Assembly (NCBI GenBank): GCA_050186825.1
Contig: JBFWYD010000005.1
Coordinates: 155,187 to 219,186, forward strand
Source: NORP233 sp050186825
Lineage (GTDB): Bacteria; Planctomycetota; J058
Length of the DNA: 64,000 nt
Direction: 5' to 3'
The notes under the pieces were generated by a model. The model was given only the letters and a program-made list of their open reading frames with translations, made no database searches and had not been told where the DNA came from. Made by a program: the position numbers and the translations under genes. This document shows positions 1-8,849 of the stretch, one piece after another; within the stretch, counting starts at the first letter, position 1, and each line of letters begins with the position of its first letter.

Positions 1-2121
1 CACCCCCCTCGCCGCGCGCTCCTCGCCCTCGCCCTGGCCCTGACCCTCGGGTGCACCCAGGGACATCACAGCGGGATCGCGAGCACGGTCGCGCCCAGCA
101 CCAGCCTCAGCCCCAGCCCCACGACCTCGGGCAGCGCGGCGCCGGCCACCAGCGCGGGCCCGGCTCCGCTGGTGCCCCTGGCCCCCGCCAACCTCGCCAG
201 CGGGCCGCGGGCGGTGCTCGACCCGGCGGGGGCGGACTTCTTCGACTGGCCCTACCCCAGCGACGCCCGGCGGGACGCCCAGGGCCATCCCGACCTGAGC
301 AAGCTGCCCAACCCGCGCGGCGCGACCTTCATCGACGCGCTCTATCGCCTGGCGGCCACCGAGTCGGACGGCTTCTCCCCCACCGGCGCGATCTACTTCC
401 GCTTCGAGGGGGCGATCAACGCGCCTCCCAGCGGTTCGCTCGGGAGCATGGGGCAGGGCGACGTCCTGCTCGTGAACGTCGATCCAGCCAGCTCCGAGTA
501 CCTCCAGCGGACGCCCTTCCGCAGCAGCCTGACCGCGGCGCCGGACTCGATCCGCCCCGCGCACCTGCTCCAGCTCCTGCCCGAGCCTGGCCGGAACCTC
601 CGCCCCAGGACCACCTACGCGGCGATCGTGCTCCGCTCGCTGGGCGCCCCGGGGACGCCCTGGCTCGGCCAGGACCCGACCACGACGGAGCTGCTCGCGG
701 GCCATGAGCCCCTGGTGCCCCGCGGCGCCGCCCTCGCCCGCTCCTTCGCCCCGCTGCTGGGCGCCCTGCCCGCCCTGCGCATCCACCCCCAGGACGTCGC
801 CTGCGCCACGGTGTTCGGCACCAACGACCCCACCGAGCGCCTGGTCCGTCAGGTGGCCTGGGCCGGCGCGCAGCCGGCCCCGGCCACGGTCCAGCCGCTC
901 CAGGTGCGCGACCGCTACGCCGAGTTCACCGCGCTCGTTGGGAGCATCGCCGCGCCGCAGTACCAGGTCGGGAGCGCGCCCTTCGTGCGCGTGGGCGGGC
1001 GCCAAGCCCTCGACGCCCAGGGGCTCCCCATGGCCCAGGGCACGGCCGAGTCCAAGGTCCAGCTCTCGGTTCCCCGCGGGGTGATGCCCGCCCAGGGCTT
1101 CCCGCTCTACTTCTACTGCCACGGCACCGGCGGGACGGCGGACGAGGCCATCGACCACGGTCGCTACCCGAACCCGACCACGCTCGCGCCCAAGGGCACC
1201 GGCCTCGCGAGCCACGCCGCGCAGGTCGGCTGGGGGACCGCCTGCGCGGCGGGTCCCTTCAGCCCCGACCGGCTGGGGATCCTCGCGGCCGACGGCTACC
1301 TGGCCTACAACTTCCTGAACCCGGTCGCCATGCGGGACAACTTCCTCCAGATGGTCCTCGAGCAGGCGCACTTCCTGCGCTGGCTGCGCGACCTGCGCAT
1401 CGACCCGGCCCTCTGCCCCGGCACCGACGCCTCGGCCAGCGTGGACGGCAAGGTCCGCTTCGACGTCGAGACCGCGGTCATCGCGGGACACTCGCTCGGG
1501 AGCTACCTGGCGGGGATGCTCGCGGCCACCGTGCCCGGCTGGAAGGGCGCGGTCCTGACCGGCGCCGGCGGCTCGTGGGTCGAGTTCCCCTTCGGGCCCA
1601 AGGTCCCCTTCGACCTCCAGCAGGTGGTCTCACTCCTGGGGATGCCGCTCGGCGAGCAGCTCGACCGCTTCCATCCGCTGATCATGGCCTTCGACCTGGG
1701 CGTGGGGATGGCCGACAACACCCACTACCACCGCTACATCCTGCGCGAGCCGCTGCCCGGCCACACGCCCTTCCACATGCTCGTGATCGAGGGCGACGGC
1801 GACCTCCAGGTGGGCGTCGGGCTCCAGCGCGCGCTGACGCTCGCGATCGGGCTCGACTTCGTGGGCGGCGACCCGGCGCGCACCCCGGACCAGCAGCTCT
1901 TGCCCGTGCTCCCGCTGGCCAACCTCGCGCAGCTCTCCTACCCCACCCAGGGGAACCGGGTCCTGCCCAACGGCGATCGCCTGACCGACGTGGTCGTGCG
2001 CTACGCGCCGGATGGGATCCGCGAGGGCCACCACGTCGCCTCGCAGCTCGACGAGCCCAAGCGCCAGATCCGCGAGTTCCTGACGGACCTGGCCCAGGGG
2101 GCGGTGCCGACCGTTCGCTAG
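1..2121 (+). CDS. Lipoprotein alpha/beta hydrolase, copy 1 (5'-truncated by window edge)
   Basis: The frame is already open at base 1; the first visible residues form a hydrophobic segment ending in an LTLGC-like lipobox, so only the first few codons are missing. After a Ser/Thr/Pro/Ala-rich linker comes a roughly 600-residue domain. It contains FYCHGTGG, a likely oxyanion-hole loop, and GHSLGSYLAG, a GxSxG nucleophile elbow, which together indicate a serine hydrolase of the alpha/beta fold. It would be exported and lipid-anchored. The next gene is a close paralogue, about 70% identical by eye, so the pair arose by tandem duplication. The substrate is unknown; esterase or lipase activity is inferred from fold motifs only. 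Confidence 0.8.
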   Translation, partial: HPPRRALLALALALTLGCTQGHHSGIASTVAPSTSLSPSPTTSGSAAPATSAGPAPLVPLAPANLASGPRAVLDPAGADFFDWPYPSDARRDAQGHPDLSKLPNPRGATFIDALYRLAATESDGFSPTGAIYFRFEGAINAPPSGSLGSMGQGDVLLVNVDPASSEYLQRTPFRSSLTAAPDSIRPAHLLQLLPEPGRNLRPRTTYAAIVLRSLGAPGTPWLGQDPTTTELLAGHEPLVPRGAALARSFAPLLGALPALRIHPQDVACATVFGTNDPTERLVRQVAWAGAQPAPATVQPLQVRDRYAEFTALVGSIAAPQYQVGSAPFVRVGGRQALDAQGLPMAQGTAESKVQLSVPRGVMPAQGFPLYFYCHGTGGTADEAIDHGRYPNPTTLAPKGTGLASHAAQVGWGTACAAGPFSPDRLGILAADGYLAYNFLNPVAMRDNFLQMVLEQAHFLRWLRDLRIDPALCPGTDASASVDGKVRFDVETAVIAGHSLGSYLAGMLAATVPGWKGAVLTGAGGSWVEFPFGPKVPFDLQQVVSLLGMPLGEQLDRFHPLIMAFDLGVGMADNTHYHRYILREPLPGHTPFHMLVIEGDGDLQVGVGLQRALTLAIGLDFVGGDPARTPDQQLLPVLPLANLAQLSYPTQGNRVLPNGDRLTDVVVRYAPDGIREGHHVASQLDEPKRQIREFLTDLAQGAVPTVR

Positions 2122-2328
2122 CTCCGCTCCGCCCAAGATCCGTCCGCGCGGGACCCTATGTCGAGGCTCGGCGCTTTTCCCGAAAACGGCGCGCCGTCGG
2201 GCGTCGAGAACCGGGCTGACGCGGCGCGTCGGCGCGCAAGTCGTGCGTATGCCGCACGCTCACCGAAGCGAATCCCACGCGATGTCGGCACGATCTTCGT
2301 AGAAGGGGCGCGAGGGAGACGCAGGGAC

Positions 2329-4488
2329 ATGAACTGGCTATCTCACCGGCCCCTGGGGGCCTGGGCCGTCGCCTGCGCGGCGATCGTGGCGGCCGGCTCG
2401 AGCTTCGGCGGCTGCACCGGCGGCGGGGGCGGCGGCGGCGGCCTCGCCAGCACGACGGCCCCGGCCACGAGCCTCAGCCCGAGCCCCTTGACCTCGGGGA
2501 GCTCCGCCGGCGTGGTCAGCGCGTCCGCTCCTGCGCTCGTGCCCCAGGCGCCGGCCAACCTGGCCACGGGGCCGCGGCTGATCATCGATGCCAGCGGGGC
2601 GAGCTTCTTCGACTGGCCCTACCCCTTCGACGCACGCCGCGACGCCCAGGGTCATCCCGACCTGAGCAAGCTGCCGAACCCGCGCCACGAGCGCTTCATC
2701 GACGACCTGTTCGCGCTCGCCTCGGGCGACTCCGATGGCTTCTCGCCCACGGGCGCGATCTACCTCCGCTTCGACGCGCCGCTCAACGCGCCGCCCGGCG
2801 ACGCGCTCGCGAGCCAGGTCCAGTCGGACATCCTGCTCGTGAACGTGGACCCGAGCTCGCCGGAGTACCTCCGGCGCACTCCCTTCCGCAGCGCGCTGAC
2901 CGCGCGCGGCGACACGATCCGGCCCGCGAACCTGCTCCAGCTCCTCCCCGAGCCCGGGCGGAACCTGCGCCCCAAGACCACCTACGCGGCGATCGTGCTC
3001 CGCTCGCTCGGCGCGCCCGGGACGCAGTGGCTGGGTCAGGACCCGGTCACCACGGTGCTCCTCTCGGGGCAGGAGCCGCTGGTCCCGCAGGGCGCGGCCA
3101 TGGCGCGCGCCTTCGCCCCGCTCGTGAGCGCGCTGCCCGCGCTGGGGATCCACCCCCAGGATGTCGCCTGCGCCACCGTGTTCAGCACCAACGACCCGAC
3201 CGAACGGCTCGCGCGCCAGGTGGCCTGGCTCGAGACCCAGCCCGCGCCGCCCACGCGCCAGGCGCTGAGCACGCGCGACGTCTACCCCGCCTTCACCGCG
3301 CTCGTGGGGAGCATCGAGGTCCCGCAGTACCAGGACGGCTACACGCCCTTCCTGTTCCAGGGCGGGCGGCAGGTGCTCGACGCGCAGGGCTTGCCCGTGC
3401 GCCAGCGCGTGGCCGTGTCGCAGGTGCAGCTCTCGGTGCCCAAGGGGACGATGCCCGCCAAGGGCTTCCCGCTCTACTTCTACTGCCACGGCACCGGCGG
3501 CAAGGCGAGTCAGGCCGTAGACCGCGGGCGCTGCTCGACGCCCACCACCGAGCCGCCGCCCGGGAGCGGGATCGCGAGCTACGTGGCGCCGCAGGGCTGG
3601 GGCACCGCCTGCATGGCCGGGCCCTTCAGCCCCGATCGAATCGGGATCATGGCCGCCGATGGCTACCTGGCCTACAACTTCCTGAACCCGGTGGCCATGC
3701 GGGACAACTTCCTGCAGATGGTCCTGGAGCAGGTCCACTTCCTGAACTGGCTGCGCGAGGTGCGCATCGACCCGGCGCTCTGCCCCGGCACCGACGCCTC
3801 GGCCAGCGTGGACGGCAAGGTCCGCTTCGACGTCGAGACCTCGGTCGTGGGCGGGCAGTCGCTCGGCAGCTACCTGGCCGGGATGCTCGCGGCGACCGTG
3901 CGCGGCTGGAAGGGCGCGGTCCTGACCGGCGCCGGCGGCTCGTGGGTGGAGTTCGCCTTCGGGCCGAAGGTCCCCTTCGACCTCCAGCTCGTGGTCGAGT
4001 TGCTCGGCATCCCCTTCGGAGAGAAGCTCGACCGCTTCCACCCGCTGATCATGGCCTTCGACCTGGGGGTGGGCCCCGCGGACAACACCCACTACCACCG
4101 CTACGTGCTGCGCGAGCCGCTCCCCGGCCACGCGCCGCCGCACGTGCTCGTGATCGAGGGGCACAAGGACCTCCAGGTCGCGGTCGGCCTCCAGCGCGCG
4201 CTGACCCTCGCGATCGGGCTCGACTTCGTGGGCAACGACCCGGCCCCCACACCCGACGAGCAGCTCCTGCCGGTGCTGCCGCTGGCGAACCTGGCGCAGC
4301 TCCCCTACCCGGTCGGGGGCAACCGCCTCCTCCCCAGCGGCGAGCGGCGCACGGCGGTGGTCGTGCGCTACCCCGAGGACGGGATCCGCGAGGGCCACTA
4401 CGTGAGCTTCCAGCTCGACGAGCCCAAGCGCCAGGTGCGCGAGTTCCTCGACGCCCTCGTGGCGGGCCAGGTCCCGACGATCCGCTAG
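2329..4488 (+). CDS. Lipoprotein alpha/beta hydrolase, copy 2
   Basis: A 719-residue protein. The ATG at 2329 is chosen because it begins a proper lipoprotein signal (MNWLSHRP, hydrophobic stretch, then SFGGC), although the frame is open upstream; a GAGGGAG lies about 10 bases before it. A Gly run follows the lipid-modified Cys, then a Ser/Thr/Pro linker. The catalytic domain repeats the upstream gene: FYCHGTGG for the oxyanion loop and GQSLGSYLAG for the nucleophile elbow, where the His before Ser in copy 1 is Gln here. Gly- and Ser-rich linkers and several surface loops differ most between copies, which suggests related but not identical substrates. Function is inferred from motifs; the family was not identified further. 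Confidence 0.82.
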   Translation: MNWLSHRPLGAWAVACAAIVAAGSSFGGCTGGGGGGGGLASTTAPATSLSPSPLTSGSSAGVVSASAPALVPQAPANLATGPRLIIDASGASFFDWPYPFDARRDAQGHPDLSKLPNPRHERFIDDLFALASGDSDGFSPTGAIYLRFDAPLNAPPGDALASQVQSDILLVNVDPSSPEYLRRTPFRSALTARGDTIRPANLLQLLPEPGRNLRPKTTYAAIVLRSLGAPGTQWLGQDPVTTVLLSGQEPLVPQGAAMARAFAPLVSALPALGIHPQDVACATVFSTNDPTERLARQVAWLETQPAPPTRQALSTRDVYPAFTALVGSIEVPQYQDGYTPFLFQGGRQVLDAQGLPVRQRVAVSQVQLSVPKGTMPAKGFPLYFYCHGTGGKASQAVDRGRCSTPTTEPPPGSGIASYVAPQGWGTACMAGPFSPDRIGIMAADGYLAYNFLNPVAMRDNFLQMVLEQVHFLNWLREVRIDPALCPGTDASASVDGKVRFDVETSVVGGQSLGSYLAGMLAATVRGWKGAVLTGAGGSWVEFAFGPKVPFDLQLVVELLGIPFGEKLDRFHPLIMAFDLGVGPADNTHYHRYVLREPLPGHAPPHVLVIEGHKDLQVAVGLQRALTLAIGLDFVGNDPAPTPDEQLLPVLPLANLAQLPYPVGGNRLLPSGERRTAVVVRYPEDGIREGHYVSFQLDEPKRQVREFLDALVAGQVPTIR

Positions 4489-4505
4489 CGGCCGGTCAAG
4501 AAGAT

Positions 4506-4531
4506 GCCGCAGCGCGTCTATGCGTTGCGGC
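4506..4531 (+). terminator. Stem-loop after hydrolase copy 2
   Basis: GCCGCAGCGC at 4506-4515 pairs with GCGTTGCGGC at 4522-4531 (10 bp with one G-U) around a 6-base loop, 18 bases after the stop codon. There is no T-run, so it may be a terminator or a 3'-end stabiliser. Confidence 0.45.
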
Positions 4532-4639
4532 TATACCACTTACGCGTGAAATGAAATAAAGCGCGCGCCAAGCGCACGGTCGGCGCGAGCCCGTGGCTAC
4601 GGTAGGACGAGAGAGAGGAAGGGCCGACAGGACGACCTC

Positions 4640-5818
4640 GTGAACACGCAGCCTCGCTCCTCCTCCCGCGCCCTCCTCTCGATCGCCCTCCTCCCGCTGA
4701 TGGGCCTCCCGGCCCTGGCCTCGAACGGGCCGGTCGAGGTCACGGCCTCGACGCTCAACGTGCGCAGCGCGCCGCGGGGCGGGATGATCGGCCAGGTCCG
4801 CCGCGGCCAGCGCTTCGTCTCCCGCGCCGAGCGCGACGGCTGGCACCAGATCGACTTCGACGGGCGCCAGGCCTGGGTCTCGGGCGAGTACGTGCGCGAG
4901 GTCCAGGCGAGCGTGATGGAGGTCACGGCCTCGACCCTCAACGTGCGGCGCGGGCCGGGCACGAACAACGGCGCCTTCACCCAGGTCCGCAGCGGCCAGC
5001 GCTACGTGCGCCTCGAGACCCGCGACGGCTGGTCGCGGATCCAGGTCACCGAGCAAAGTGGCTGGATCTCGGACGACTACGCGAAGCTCCTGGGCGGCCT
5101 CGCGGGTGGCCTGAACCGCTCCCCCAGCGGCCAGCCGAGCGACCCGGGCAACGGCAGCCAGCCCGGCAACGGCAGCCAGCCCGGCAACGGCAGCCAGCCG
5201 GGCAGCCAGCCCCAGCCGCAGCCCACCCAGCCGCAGCCGACCCAGCCGCAGCCGACCCAGCCCCAGCCCCAGCCGAACGGTGGCGCCTCGCTCGACGCGG
5301 CCTATCAGGGTCTGGACTACATGGGCTCGCAGATCCCGCGGGCGGGGCTCCAGAACTCGATCCTGGGGCGGGCCGAGACCTACGGGAGCATCGCCACCTA
5401 CCAGGGCCTGCGCTTCGTGCGCGGCCGGACCAGCGAGTTCGGCGGCCCGCGCGACACGGGCGTGACCCCCACCGAGACCGGCGCGCTCACGGGCGAGCGG
5501 CTGCGCAGCCTGAACTCGCCGCTCTCCCCCAGCGCGCAGGACCTCCAGCAGCGGCCCGAGGCCTTCTACTACTGCGCCATGCGCTGGGACTACCGCCCGA
5601 ACGGCAAGACCTTCTGGCGGCGGATGAAGCTCGCGATCGTCAACCCGGCCAACGGGCGCGTGATCGTGGTGCGCCCGGTCGACTGGGGTCCGAACTCGCG
5701 CACCCGCCGGATCGTGGACCTCTCGCCCCAGGCCATGCGCGACCTCGGGATGGGCACCGACCAGGAGGCGCTGGTCGCCTTCGTGCACCCGGCCACGCCG
5801 CTCGGCCCGCTCCGCTGA
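4640..5818 (+). CDS. Exported SH3b-SH3b protein with RlpA-like C-terminal domain
   Basis: A 392-residue protein with a GTG start and an N-terminal signal peptide (about residues 10-28). Two bacterial SH3 repeats follow, both opening with the motif EVTASTLNVR (about 33-90 and 93-150). A low-complexity linker of NGSQPG and QPQPTQ repeats spans about 168-212. The C-terminal 140 residues include DWGPNSRTRRIVDLSPQA, which matches the DRGP...IDLS pattern of the RlpA double-psi beta-barrel; the Asp of DWGP corresponds to the catalytic Asp of RlpA lytic transglycosylases. The likely place of action is the cell envelope, binding peptidoglycan. The gene is convergent with the next one, with only four bases between stop codons. 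An alternative reading is a non-catalytic wall-binding protein. Confidence 0.75.
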   Translation: MNTQPRSSSRALLSIALLPLMGLPALASNGPVEVTASTLNVRSAPRGGMIGQVRRGQRFVSRAERDGWHQIDFDGRQAWVSGEYVREVQASVMEVTASTLNVRRGPGTNNGAFTQVRSGQRYVRLETRDGWSRIQVTEQSGWISDDYAKLLGGLAGGLNRSPSGQPSDPGNGSQPGNGSQPGNGSQPGSQPQPQPTQPQPTQPQPTQPQPQPNGGASLDAAYQGLDYMGSQIPRAGLQNSILGRAETYGSIATYQGLRFVRGRTSEFGGPRDTGVTPTETGALTGERLRSLNSPLSPSAQDLQQRPEAFYYCAMRWDYRPNGKTFWRRMKLAIVNPANGRVIVVRPVDWGPNSRTRRIVDLSPQAMRDLGMGTDQEALVAFVHPATPLGPLR

Positions 5819-5822
5819 GCCC

Positions 5823-6851
5823 TCAGCCGACCTCGACCCGGTCGCGACCGAGGTGCTTGGCCCGATAGAGGGCCTCGTCGGCGCGCTCGATCACGCTCTG
5901 GAGCGAGTCGCCCGGCGCCGCCTCACTCAGCCCCAGGCTGACGGTCACCTTCACCGGGCCGGCCCGCGTCTCGCAGGGGGCGCGCGAGAGCGCCAGGCGC
6001 AGGCGCTCGGCCACGCCGCGCGCGGCCTCGACGCCCGTGTCCGGGAGGAAGAACAGGAACTCCTCGCCGCCGTAGCGGCCGAGGCGGTCCTGCTGGGTGC
6101 GCAGGGCCGCGAGCATCCGGCGCGCGGCGATGGAGAGCACCTCGTCGCCCGTGAGATGGCCGTGCTCGTCGTTGACCCGCTTGAAGTGGTCGAGGTCGGC
6201 CATCCCCACGGTCAGCGGGCGGCCGCGCTCCTCGGCCCGCGTCAGCGCCGCCTCGAGCCCGTGCACGATCTCGGCGCGGTTGGGGAGCTGGGTCAGGGCG
6301 TCGAGGGTAGCGCGCACCCGGAAGCGGCGCGTCTCGCTGGCCTGGCTAGCCAGGTTGCGCTCGAGCGGGTCCATGAGCGCGTGGCGGTAGGCCTCGGAGC
6401 TGATCGCCATGTCGTAGCCCGTGATCCGGCAGGCGCAGGCCGCGAGGCCCGGCGCCGCCGCGGCCTCAACGCCCGCGAACACGCGCGCCAGGATCAGCTC
6501 CAGCAGGTGCTGGTGCGCCAGCACGTAGTCTTCGAGCGGGATCCCGTAGCGGTAGTGGGTCGCCCCGATCCGGGCGCGCGAGGCGAGGTAGTCCTCACGC
6601 TCCCAGCCCGCCCCGAGCGTGCGCAGATACTCCACCTGGCGCTCGCGCAGCGCGCCGTGGTCGAAGGCCGGCAGCTCCGCGTAGAGCGGCTCGAGCCACG
6701 CGCGCAGCCGGTCCACCACCTCCTCGACCACCGGCGCGAGCACCTCCTCGCGCAGCCGCCGCAGCCCGTCCGGATCCAGCTCGAGCCCTGCCGCCCGCCC
6801 ACGCCGCCGCCAGCGCTCGACATCCAACCAGGGCTCCGGCGAGGGGTGCAC
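5823..6851 (-). CDS. Globin-coupled-sensor diguanylate cyclase
   Basis: A 342-residue protein starting from the GTG at 6851. Starts further upstream (to 6953) would add an Arg/Gly-rich, unconserved segment running into the repeat region. The first 150 residues resemble the globin domain of globin-coupled sensors: RIGATHYRYGI carries the expected proximal haem His followed by the HxxxGI-type turn. The C-terminal 170 residues are a GGDEF domain with intact RYGGEEF active site and MADLDHFKRVND metal/substrate motif. At the usual RxxD inhibitory site the sequence reads TQQD, so product inhibition may be weak or lost. It is predicted to make c-di-GMP in response to oxygen or another haem ligand. 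No membrane segment is seen. Confidence 0.82.
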   Translation of the reverse strand: MHPSPEPWLDVERWRRRGRAAGLELDPDGLRRLREEVLAPVVEEVVDRLRAWLEPLYAELPAFDHGALRERQVEYLRTLGAGWEREDYLASRARIGATHYRYGIPLEDYVLAHQHLLELILARVFAGVEAAAAPGLAACACRITGYDMAISSEAYRHALMDPLERNLASQASETRRFRVRATLDALTQLPNRAEIVHGLEAALTRAEERGRPLTVGMADLDHFKRVNDEHGHLTGDEVLSIAARRMLAALRTQQDRLGRYGGEEFLFFLPDTGVEAARGVAERLRLALSRAPCETRAGPVKVTVSLGLSEAAPGDSLQSVIERADEALYRAKHLGRDRVEVG

Positions 6852-7004
6852 GGCGAGGATTCTGCCACGCCCTCCGCGCCTCGCCGCCCGTCGGGCTCCG
6901 CGTCCGGCCGTCGTGACACCTGGCGCCCCACATGAGGCGCCTCGCATCGCCAAGGCGCTTCCGCGCGGGCGTCAGCCCACGATTTGGCCGGCGCATGGCG
7001 CTTC

Positions 7005-7552
7005 GGCGAGCGGCGTCAGCCCTGCGCGAAGGTGCTCGAACGAGCGGCGTCAGCCCTGCGCCAAGGCGCTCGAACGAGCGGCGTCAGCCCGCGCCAAGGC
7101 GCTCGAACGAGCGGCGTCAGCCTGCGCCAAGGCGCTCGAACGAGCGGCGTCAGCCTGCGCGAAGGCGCTCGAACGAGCGGCGTCAGCGCCTGCGCCAAGG
7201 CGGTCGAACGAGCGGCGTCAGCCTGCGCGAGGGCGCTCGAACGAGCGGCGTCAGCCCTGCGCCAAGGCGGTCGAACGATCGGCGTCAGCCTGCGCGAAGG
7301 CGCTCGAACGATCGGCGTCAGCCTGCGCCGAGGCGGTCGAAAGATCGGCGTCAGCCCTGCGCCAAGGCGGTCGAACGATCGGCGTCAGCCTGCGCGAAGG
7401 CGCTCGAACGATCGGCGTCAGCCTGCGCCGAGGCGGTCGAAAGATCGGCGTCAGCCCTGCGCGAAGGCGCTCGAACGATCGGCGTCAGCCTGCGCCAAGG
7501 CGGTCGAACGATCGGCGTCAGCCCTGCGCCAAGGCGCTCCAACGCCAGGCGC
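7005..7552. repeat. 33-34 bp minisatellite, about 17 units
   Basis: Tandem units of the type GCGCCAAGGCGCTCGAACGAG followed by CGGCGTCAGCCT. The first half of the array carries a CGCTCG-AA-CGAGCG dyad; the second half switches to an ATCGG variant that breaks it. Bases 7261-7360 and 7361-7460 are an identical 100-bp (three-unit) direct duplication, so growth was recent. Unit length alternates between 33 and 34 bases and units drift between frames, so it is not a coding repeat. There are no unique spacers, so it is not a CRISPR array. Confidence 0.9.
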
Positions 7553-7572
7553 CAGCCCAATCTTCCCCCTAT

Positions 7573-7672
7573 GGATCTGAAGGGGCGCGGTCGCGAGGGG
7601 TCGCACCCACACGACCCCTGACATCCTCGCCAACCCCGCGCGACCCCTCGCGAGCGCGCCTCCTTCAGATCC
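7573..7672 (-). terminator. Long inverted repeat at the end of leucine dehydrogenase
   Basis: The arm at 7573-7604 (GGATCTGAAGG, then GTCGCGAGGGGTCGC) is nearly the exact reverse complement of 7640-7672, with a loop of about 35 bases. The right arm contains the stop codon of the dehydrogenase gene. It may act as a transcription end or RNA stabiliser separating that gene from the minisatellite. Confidence 0.6.
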
Positions 7673-8738
7673 CGCCGAAGAAGCCCTTCTTGATCTGGCC
7701 GATCTTCTCGATGCGCTCCTCGGCGAAGCGGTCGGCGGCCTCGTAGGTGGGGATCCCCTGCTCCTTCGAGATGTTGAGCACGCGCTCGGTGTTCTGGTAG
7801 ATGCCCTCGGCCATGCGCAGCGCGCGCTCGCGCACGTAGCCCTCCATCTCCACGTAGACGTTGATCAGGCCGCCGGCGTTGACCACGTAGTCGGGGGCGT
7901 AGAGCACCCCGCGCTCGCCCAGCGCCCGGCCGTGCTGGTTGGTGGCGAGCTGGTTGTTCGCGCCGCCGCACACCACCTTGCACTTGAGCCGCTCGATGGT
8001 CTGGTCGTTGATCACCGCGCCCAGGGCGTTGGGCGAGAAGATGTCGCAGTCGACGTCGTAGATCGCGTCCGGCTTGACCACGGCGCAGCCGAACTGCTGG
8101 CGGATCGCCTCGCAGCGCGCCTCGTCGATGTCGGTCACGGTCAGCCTGGCGCCCTCCTCGTGGAGGTGGCGGACCAGGTTCTTGCCCACGTTGCCCAGGC
8201 CCTGGATCGCGACCCGCTTGTCCTTGAAGGACTCGGTCCCGAAGGCCGCCTTGGCCGACGCCTTCATCCCCTGGTAGACGCCGAAGGCCGTGACCGGCGA
8301 GGGGTCGCCCGAGCCGCCGTGGGCGGGGGCGACGCCGGTCACGTACTTGGTCTCCATGAAGATGTACTCCATGTCGTGGACCGTGGTGCCGACGTCCTCG
8401 GCCGTGATGTAGCGCCCGTTGAGGGACTCCACGAAGCGCCCGAACACGCGGAACATCGCCTCGGACTTCGCGGTGCGCTTGCCGATGATCACGGCCTTGC
8501 CGCCGCCGAGGTTCAGGCCGGCCGCCGAGGCCTTGTAGGTCATGCCGCGCGAGAGCCGGAGCACGTCCGTGAGCGCCTCGGCCTCGCTGGCGTAGTCCCA
8601 CATCCGGCAGCCGCCGAGCGCGGGGCCGAGGGTGGTGTCGTGGATGGCGATGATCGCCTTGAGGCCCGCGGCGTCGTTGCGGCAGAACAGGACCTGCTCA
8701 TGGCCGCCCTCGCTGACCATCGACTCGAACACGCCCAT
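7665..8738 (-). CDS. Leucine dehydrogenase (Glu/Leu/Phe/Val dehydrogenase family)
   Basis: A 357-residue protein close to the usual leucine dehydrogenase length. It catalyses reversible NAD-dependent oxidative deamination of branched-chain amino acids in the cytoplasm. Diagnostic motifs are LGPALGGCRMW, the catalytic-lysine segment TYKASAAGLNLGGGKAV, GGSGDPSPVTAFGV, and the dinucleotide-binding GLGNVGKNL. The ATG at 8738 (MGVFESM) is chosen because the upstream frame-open part has no family similarity. It is divergent from the HAD phosphatase, so the 111 bases between them should hold both promoters. A valine or phenylalanine preference cannot be excluded from sequence alone. Confidence 0.93.
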   Translation of the reverse strand: MGVFESMVSEGGHEQVLFCRNDAAGLKAIIAIHDTTLGPALGGCRMWDYASEAEALTDVLRLSRGMTYKASAAGLNLGGGKAVIIGKRTAKSEAMFRVFGRFVESLNGRYITAEDVGTTVHDMEYIFMETKYVTGVAPAHGGSGDPSPVTAFGVYQGMKASAKAAFGTESFKDKRVAIQGLGNVGKNLVRHLHEEGARLTVTDIDEARCEAIRQQFGCAVVKPDAIYDVDCDIFSPNALGAVINDQTIERLKCKVVCGGANNQLATNQHGRALGERGVLYAPDYVVNAGGLINVYVEMEGYVRERALRMAEGIYQNTERVLNISKEQGIPTYEAADRFAEERIEKIGQIKKGFFGGI

Positions 8739-8849
8739 GGGTGGCTCCGTTCTGCTCCGTAGGGGGGGAAGCGAGGGGGGAACATAGGGAGGGTCCTGCG
8801 CGGTGTCAACGGCGCCCGGCCGCCGTCGCGGGCGGATAGAACGGCGCGC

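Noticed and set aside
4496..5788. Minus-strand 430-codon frame opposite the SH3/RlpA-like gene
   Set aside because: Low-complexity Gly/Leu/Arg shadow; the plus strand carries two clear SH3 repeats.
7005..7552. CRISPR-like array
   Set aside because: Units are contiguous 33-34 bp repeats with no unique spacers, no leader and no cas genes nearby.
6913..7746. Open frames coding RRSNERRQP-type repeats across the minisatellite
   Set aside because: Unit length alternates 33/34, several frames and both strands are open at once, and there is no start site or folded domain.
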